Of a DNA stretch of 18,375 nt, positions 13,919 through 18,375 are shown piece after piece. The translations under genes were made by a program, and so were the position numbers. The stretch covers positions 1 to 18,375 of the forward strand of contig JBFFXF010000144.1 in the NCBI GenBank assembly GCA_041569895.1. Reading direction: 5' to 3'. Under the pieces are notes generated by a model. That model ran no database searches and was not told where the DNA came from. It saw only the letters and a list, made by a program, of their open reading frames with translations. Within the stretch, counting starts at the first letter, position 1, and each line of letters begins with the position of its first letter. This DNA is from JBFFXF01 sp041569895 (lineage in GTDB: Bacteria > Planctomycetota > UBA8108 > JACQVS01).

Positions 13919-15295
13919 TCACTCCTCGAGCGCCAGCGCCTCGATCAGCGCGCTGACCTCGGTCATCTCGAGCCGCTCGCGCGCGTGCTCCCGCTCCGAC
14001 GCGATGAGCAGCGGTCCGTCCAGGGGATCACTTTCGCGCCGGCCGTGACTGCCGCGCACCAGGGACGGGTCGAGCGGGACGACGTCGAGCAGCGTGCGCA
14101 GCCCGAGACGCCGGGCGAACAGCTTGCCGAGGATCCTCGCCCTGATCATCGGCTGCGCGGGGTCGAGGAAGAGCTCGACCGGGTCGTAGCCCGGCTTGCG
14201 GTGGATGTCGACCGTGCGCGCGAAATCGGGCGCGCGCGCGTCGTCGAGCCAGTAGTAGTAGTCGAACCACGTGCGCGGCGCCGACACCGCGACGAGCTCG
14301 CCGGAGCGCGGGTGGTCGAGCCCGACGGCGCGTTTGGCCTCCTCGTCCAGGACTCGATCGACGCCGGGTGTCGACTCGAGAAGCCTGGCGACGGCCGTCA
14401 CGTCGTCCGGGTCGCGCACGTAGACGTGCGCCACCTGGTGATCGGCGACGGCGAAGGCGCGCGACGCGCCGGCGTCGAGCGTCTCGCCCGCCACCGTGTC
14501 GCGCACGCGCAGCAGCCCCTCTTCGCGCAGCACGCGGTTGATCGAGACCGATCTCTCGACCTCGCCGATGCCGTACTCCGAGACCACCAGAACGCGGCAG
14601 CCCCGCTCGCGGGCGAAGTCAATCAGCTCGCCGGCGACGCGATCGATCGCCCGCAGCGCAGCCCGCGAGCGCTCGTGCGACGGGCCGAAGCGCTGGAAGT
14701 CGTAGTCGAGGTGGGGGAGATAGACCAGCGTCAGGTCCGGGTCGTGCAGCGAGATCACCTCACGGGCGCAGCGCGCGATCCACTCCGACGACGGCAGTCC
14801 GGCGCGGGGGCCCCAGAACTCGAAGAAGGGAAACGGGCCGATGGCGGACTCGATGCGCTCGCGGAGCTCCGGCGGCTCGGTGTAGATCGCGGGTATCTTG
14901 CGTCCGTCCGCGGCGTAGACCGGGCGCGGCGTCACCGAGAAGTCGGCGGTGGAGTACATGTTGAACCACCAGAAAACCTTGGCGCACGTGAACCCGGGCC
15001 GCCGCCGCCGGGCGCGCTCCCAGACCTTCTCGCCGCCGACCAGCCGGTTCGACTGCCTCCACAGCCAGACCTCGGAGAGGTCCCGGAAGTACCATCCGTT
15101 GCCGACGATGCCGTGGTCGCGCGGCAGGCCTCCGGTGAGCATCGTCGACTGCGCCGTGCACGTCACTGCCGGGAGCACGCCGCCGAGCTCGGCGCGGAAG
15201 CCATCCGAGGCGAGGCGCGAGAGGTTCGGGGTGTCCTCGCCGAGGAGCCGCGGCGTCAGTCCGACGACGTCGATGACGACGAGCTTGCCGGCCAC
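13919..15295 (-). CDS. Alkaline-phosphatase-superfamily phosphodiesterase (nucleotide pyrophosphatase-like)
   Basis: This 458-residue protein has no signal peptide. Asp9 in KLVVIDVVG is the likely first metal ligand, and VLPAVTCTAQS (~40-50) holds the nucleophile, with Thr45 the probable residue by alignment with nucleotide pyrophosphatases. MLTGGLPRDHGIVGNGW follows, then YLPHLDYDFQRFGPSH with an Asp/His metal pair. Where many relatives have a SDHG motif this protein has SEYG, and a DHQ appears later. The C-terminal part (WFDYYYWLDDARAPDF, DIHRKPGYDPVELFLDP) is characteristic of the bacterial subfamily that includes EboF-type proteins, but the other ebo genes are absent. It probably cleaves a phosphodiester or pyrophosphate; the substrate is unknown. 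The GTG start has GAGGTGA upstream and lies 8 bp after the ABC permease gene, suggesting the same operon. Confidence 0.85.
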   Translation of the reverse strand: MAGKLVVIDVVGLTPRLLGEDTPNLSRLASDGFRAELGGVLPAVTCTAQSTMLTGGLPRDHGIVGNGWYFRDLSEVWLWRQSNRLVGGEKVWERARRRRPGFTCAKVFWWFNMYSTADFSVTPRPVYAADGRKIPAIYTEPPELRERIESAIGPFPFFEFWGPRAGLPSSEWIARCAREVISLHDPDLTLVYLPHLDYDFQRFGPSHERSRAALRAIDRVAGELIDFARERGCRVLVVSEYGIGEVERSVSINRVLREEGLLRVRDTVAGETLDAGASRAFAVADHQVAHVYVRDPDDVTAVARLLESTPGVDRVLDEEAKRAVGLDHPRSGELVAVSAPRTWFDYYYWLDDARAPDFARTVDIHRKPGYDPVELFLDPAQPMIRARILGKLFARRLGLRTLLDVVPLDPSLVRGSHGRRESDPLDGPLLIASEREHARERLEMTEVSALIEALALEE

Positions 15296-15303
15296 GGCTC
15301 ACC

Positions 15304-16971
15304 TCACTCCGGCGGGATCCGCGTGATGTCGAAGCGCTCGTACGCGTACGCCACCACCCGCAGGGCGATCGCGTCGATCGCGAGAACATACACGAACACG
15401 ATGGCGATGGCGACCCCGATGGAGCCGGTCGCGGAGTGGGCGACTCCGCCGAACACGGCCCCGACCGCCGCGAGCACGGCGAGCAGCAGGAACTTCATGA
15501 ACATCGAGAAGAGGAACCTCCCGAGGTTCTGGAAGTCTCCCGGCGTGCCGGCGGAGACACGGGCGGGAGCGACGAGAAAGAAGGCGTTCTCGATGCAGAT
15601 GAAGAGGAAGTTCACCGGGACCGTGAGAATGAGACCGCTCAGGGCGATGATGGCCTGCGTCTGCGTCGCCGCCGAGCGCAGGATGACGAGGAACGCCGCT
15701 CCCTGGACGAGGCTGATCACCAGGGTCGGCGTGATCACCTGTCCGAGCGCGGTCGCCCGGGGCGAGATCGGCAGGACGAGGAGCTGCTGCATGCGGTCGA
15801 CGTCGCCGCGGAAGTCGAACTGGAACCAGTTCGAGAGCACCAGCGGACACGCGACCGTGATCGGGAGCAGCGCCATCGCCACGGTGCCGCCGACGCTGTC
15901 GTCCGACGTGGACGACATCGCCAGCAGCGGGATCAGCGCGCCGACCCCGAAGACGACGAAGAGGTAGAGCGCCGTCGGGCTCTCGCGCACCAGCTCCTGG
16001 ACCTGTCGCCACGCCATCGTCCCGACGCCGCCAAGATGCGGCAGCTCGGGAACCGAGAGGCGGAGCTTTTTCGAGCCGGTCGCCGTCACCCGTCCCGATC
16101 GTAGCTTGCCGAGCTTCTCGTGCAGCTTGCGGCTGGTCTCGACAGCGGCCTCGCGGTAGTCGACGTCGAGGACGACGACCATCGTGAAGAGCGCGATGAC
16201 GAACGCCAGCGCACCTGACCCCCAGGCCAGGAAGGATGGCAACGTCGAGGCGCCGAGCATCTCGGAGAAGACACGGAAGGGGAAGAGCGCCGCCCTCGTC
16301 ACCGGGAGATCGAGGATCGCGCTCATGCGCTCGAGGGCCGTCTGCCCTCCGCCGGTCGCCGCGAACGTCAGCGAGAGCACGGCGACGGCGACCATCACCA
16401 GCACGACGGCGAGCACGGTGCGGCCGAGCCTCAGGAAGCGCTCCTCGATCGCTCCGGCGACGAGCGATACGAACTGCTGCGCGAGCCCCAGAAACGTGAA
16501 GGTCAGGAAGAGCGCGATGTACGCGCGAAAGAAGTCGTGGAAGTAGGGCGAGAGAAAGATGCACATCAGCAAGACGCCGACGGCGTTCTGCAACGCCTGG
16601 TACGCGACGCGATAGACCAGCAGCTCGCGCCGGCTGAACGGCGCCGCGAAGAGGACGTCCACCTCGCTGGCGCTGAATCGCACGCCGCGGTGGCGCGAGC
16701 TGGAGAAGACCGCGAGCAGCGTGAAGGCGAAGAGCCCGACCGGCCCGAAGCGTCCGAACGAGGCGCCGGCGGTGGAGTCCACGAGGACCGGCGTCGAGCG
16801 CCGCGCGAGCATCTCCTTGCGGGCGGAGAGCTGCGCCGTGAAAAAGAGCGCGACGAAGCCGACGGCCACGAGGACGAAGAGGAGCCCTCGAAAGGTGCGC
16901 ACGCCTCGCAGCGCGCGCCGCGCCAGAGCGCGCACGTGGAGCCGGATGAGGAGCCACAGTGCCGCGCTCAT
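15304..16971 (-). CDS. ABC-2-type exporter permease
   Basis: This 555-residue integral membrane protein has about ten to twelve hydrophobic segments, for example FRGLLFVLVAVGFVALFF, GPVGLFAFTLLAVFSS, VLAVVLVMVAVAVLSLTF, ALYLFVVFGVGALIPLLA and IGVAIAIVFVYVLAIDAI. A large soluble loop lies in the middle (~235-300). RGDVDRMQQLLVLPISPRATALGQ resembles the putative ABC-exporter permease families that work with a separate ATPase. It has no ATP-binding motif. The start ATG overlaps the stop of the ATPase gene (ATGA at 16971-16968), strong evidence that the two form one transporter. The direction is probably export, but the substrate cannot be read from the sequence; exporters of this class carry lipids, glycans, antibiotics or peptides. 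Confidence 0.88.
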   Translation of the reverse strand: MSAALWLLIRLHVRALARRALRGVRTFRGLLFVLVAVGFVALFFTAQLSARKEMLARRSTPVLVDSTAGASFGRFGPVGLFAFTLLAVFSSSRHRGVRFSASEVDVLFAAPFSRRELLVYRVAYQALQNAVGVLLMCIFLSPYFHDFFRAYIALFLTFTFLGLAQQFVSLVAGAIEERFLRLGRTVLAVVLVMVAVAVLSLTFAATGGGQTALERMSAILDLPVTRAALFPFRVFSEMLGASTLPSFLAWGSGALAFVIALFTMVVVLDVDYREAAVETSRKLHEKLGKLRSGRVTATGSKKLRLSVPELPHLGGVGTMAWRQVQELVRESPTALYLFVVFGVGALIPLLAMSSTSDDSVGGTVAMALLPITVACPLVLSNWFQFDFRGDVDRMQQLLVLPISPRATALGQVITPTLVISLVQGAAFLVILRSAATQTQAIIALSGLILTVPVNFLFICIENAFFLVAPARVSAGTPGDFQNLGRFLFSMFMKFLLLAVLAAVGAVFGGVAHSATGSIGVAIAIVFVYVLAIDAIALRVVAYAYERFDITRIPPE

Positions 16972-17735
16972 GGGTCGCCGCGCTGGTTCGCCTGGTGGGC
17001 CGTCTCGGTGGCGCGGAAGAAGAGGTCCTCGAGCGAGACGTCCGTCGCGAGGTCCGGGAAGCGCTCGCGCAGCTCGCCGATGGTGCCCGAGACGAGCTCG
17101 CGCCCGTGGTGGAGCACGAGCACGCGCGTCGAGAGGCGCTCGACCATCGACAGCAGGTGCGAGCTGATGATCACCCCGGCGCCGCGTCCGGCGCGCTCCT
17201 GGATGAGCTCGTGCATCGTGCGGATGCCACGCGGATCCAGACCGGTCATCGGCTCATCGAGGAGCAGCAGCGGCGGCGAATGGAGCAGCGCGCAGATGGC
17301 GGCGAGCTTCTGCCGCATGCCGCGCGAGAGCTCGGAGACCAGCGAGTCGCGGTGCGCGGCGAGCTCGAACCGCTCGAGGAGCGGTGCGGCCTCCGACTCG
17401 AAATCGTCGACGCCGTACGCCCGCGCGATGAATCGCAGGTGCTCGTGGCAGGTGAGGTTCTCGAACAGCTTCGGGTCGTCGGGCACCAGGGCGAGGTTTC
17501 GCTTCGCCCCGATCGGGTCGGTGGCGAGGTCGTGGCCGGCGACGCGGATGGTGCCGCTGGTCGGCGGCAGGATTCCCGCGATGGCGCGGAGGGTGGTCGT
17601 CTTGCCGGCGCCGTTCGGGCCGAGCAGGCCGAGGACGTCGCCGGGAGCCAGTCGGAAGGAGAGGTCGACGACAGCGTGCGCCGTCGCGTAGATCTTGTTC
17701 AGCCCCCTGACGTCCAGAATCGGCCCGTCACTCAT
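16968..17735 (-). CDS. ABC transporter ATP-binding protein
   Basis: This 255-residue ATPase shows every main motif: Walker A GPNGAGKT (39-46), signature LSRGMRQ (136-142), Walker B LLLLDE (156-161), D-loop GLD and an H-loop SSH. The Q-loop position carries Asp (LVPDDP, ~83-88) instead of Gln, a variant seen in some ABC-2-type ATPases. It energises the permease encoded immediately downstream; the genes overlap by 4 bp. Its own start overlaps the adenylate kinase stop (ATGA at 17735-17732), and a GAGGGAGA ribosome site precedes the ATG, so the three genes are translated in series. The C-terminal SLEDLFFRATE tail is typical of this class. Confidence 0.95.
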   Translation of the reverse strand: MSDGPILDVRGLNKIYATAHAVVDLSFRLAPGDVLGLLGPNGAGKTTTLRAIAGILPPTSGTIRVAGHDLATDPIGAKRNLALVPDDPKLFENLTCHEHLRFIARAYGVDDFESEAAPLLERFELAAHRDSLVSELSRGMRQKLAAICALLHSPPLLLLDEPMTGLDPRGIRTMHELIQERAGRGAGVIISSHLLSMVERLSTRVLVLHHGRELVSGTIGELRERFPDLATDVSLEDLFFRATETAHQANQRGDP

Positions 17736-18375
17736 TCTCCCTCGTCCGGGCCGGCGGAGAGCGCGTCGGTGACCTCGTCCGCGACGTCCTCGATGCTCTG
17801 GTTGCCGTCGATTCTGACCAGGGTGCCCTTCTGCTCGTAGAGGCTCTCGAGCGGCCTGGTCTGCTCATCGTACGTCTGCAGACGCTGCCGGTGCGTCTCC
17901 GGATCGTCGTCGCTCCGTCGCGACACGGCGCCGCCGCAGCGATCGCAGACGCCGTCGACCTTCGGTCGCTTGAACTTCTCGTGGTAGGTCGCCTCGCACT
18001 TCTCGCAGACGAGCCGTCCGGTGAGCCGTTCCAGGATCACCTCCTCCGGCGCGCAGATGAACAGCGCGTAATCGATCGTGCGGTTGCGCTCCGCGAGCAT
18101 GGTGTCGAGCATCTTCGCCTGGCGGAGGTTGCGCGGGAACCCGTCCATGACGAAGCCGCGCTGGAACTCCGGGAGGTCGATGCGGCTGGCGATGATGCCG
18201 ATGACCGACTTGTCGTCCGCGAACTTGCCGGACTCGACGGCCCGCTGCACCTTCTTGCCGAGCTCCGTGCCCCGCTTGATCTCCTCGCGGAGCACCTCGC
18301 CGGTGGAGAGGTGCGGCAGCGAGAAGCGCCGCGCGAGGATCTCGGCCTGCTCGCCCTTGCCGACTCCCGGCGGGC
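17732..18375 (-). CDS. adk: Adenylate kinase, 5' end outside the window
   Basis: Adenylate kinase interconverts ATP + AMP with 2 ADP in the cytosol. The frame remains open to the window edge, where the first visible residues PPGVGKGEQAEILARRF are the P-loop, so perhaps about ten N-terminal residues lie outside. Further landmarks are LSTGEVLREE (AMP-binding region), DGFPRN, and a lid with four cysteines (CEKC and CDRC) that would bind zinc. The GTG at 18295 is an internal Val codon, not a start. Residue choice in the P-loop is odd: most adenylate kinases read GKGTQ, here GKGEQ, replacing a conserved Thr by Glu. Otherwise the enzyme looks intact. It overlaps the ABC ATPase gene by ATGA, which links a housekeeping gene to a transporter operon. 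Confidence 0.93.
   Translation of the reverse strand, partial: PPGVGKGEQAEILARRFSLPHLSTGEVLREEIKRGTELGKKVQRAVESGKFADDKSVIGIIASRIDLPEFQRGFVMDGFPRNLRQAKMLDTMLAERNRTIDYALFICAPEEVILERLTGRLVCEKCEATYHEKFKRPKVDGVCDRCGGAVSRRSDDDPETHRQRLQTYDEQTRPLESLYEQKGTLVRIDGNQSIEDVADEVTDALSAGPDEGE

Noticed and set aside
13985..15967. 660-codon plus-strand frame opposite the phosphodiesterase and permease genes
   Set aside because: Low-complexity, antisense to two genes with clear motifs.

Overview
The window reads as a very GC-rich bacterial chromosome (about 70% by eye, strong G/C preference at third codon positions). The gene set best fits a Planctomycetota-like lineage: a formylglycine-type sulfatase, a Tat-exported Gfo/Idh/MocA oxidoreductase, a beta-propeller/di-haem c-type cytochrome, a two-domain acetyl-xylan-esterase-like hydrolase, a carboxypeptidase-regulatory-like repeat protein and a GSCFA protein. 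Taxonomy is inferred from gene content only. I saw no tRNA, rRNA, CRISPR array, prophage or transposase gene.

Layout. (1) 2-5756, plus strand: end of an unrecognised gene, overlapping by ATGA a double-domain RidA/chorismatase-like protein; then a putative leaderless promoter and two closely spaced genes, an exported beta-propeller/cytochrome c peroxidase-like protein and a membrane-anchored protein with carboxypeptidase-regulatory-like folds. (2) 5757-6033: non-coding between convergent genes, dominated by a ~200 bp inverted-repeat element with nested direct repeats, the most unusual non-coding object here. (3) 6034-8357, minus strand: an XdhC-family protein and a Tat-secreted Gfo/Idh/MocA oxidoreductase, probably separate transcription units. 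(4) 8358-8481: divergent promoter region with a hexanucleotide tandem repeat. (5) 8482-10809, plus strand: exported two-domain esterase-like protein. (6) 10816-12838, minus strand: DJ-1/PfpI-type protein followed at 4 bp by a sulfatase. (7) 12839-13003: divergent intergenic with an operator-like dyad. (8) 13004-13903, plus strand: GSCFA protein. (9) 13919-18375, minus strand, tightly packed: adenylate kinase (5' end outside the window), ABC ATPase and ABC permease joined by ATGA overlaps, then an alkaline-phosphatase-superfamily phosphodiesterase 8 bp downstream.

Working together: the oxidoreductase, esterase and sulfatase are plausible tools for exported polysaccharide or glycan breakdown, but no polysaccharide lyase, glycosidase, SusC/D or regulator is present, so the cluster may be loose. 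The adk-ABC-phosphodiesterase run is the best supported operon. I did not find a clearly new defence, biosynthetic or mobile system. The best candidates for novelty are the inverted-repeat element at 5801-6004, the leaderless-type extended -10 promoters, the RidA-like double protein with a Cys-rich N-terminus, and the esterase whose first domain has lost its nucleophile.
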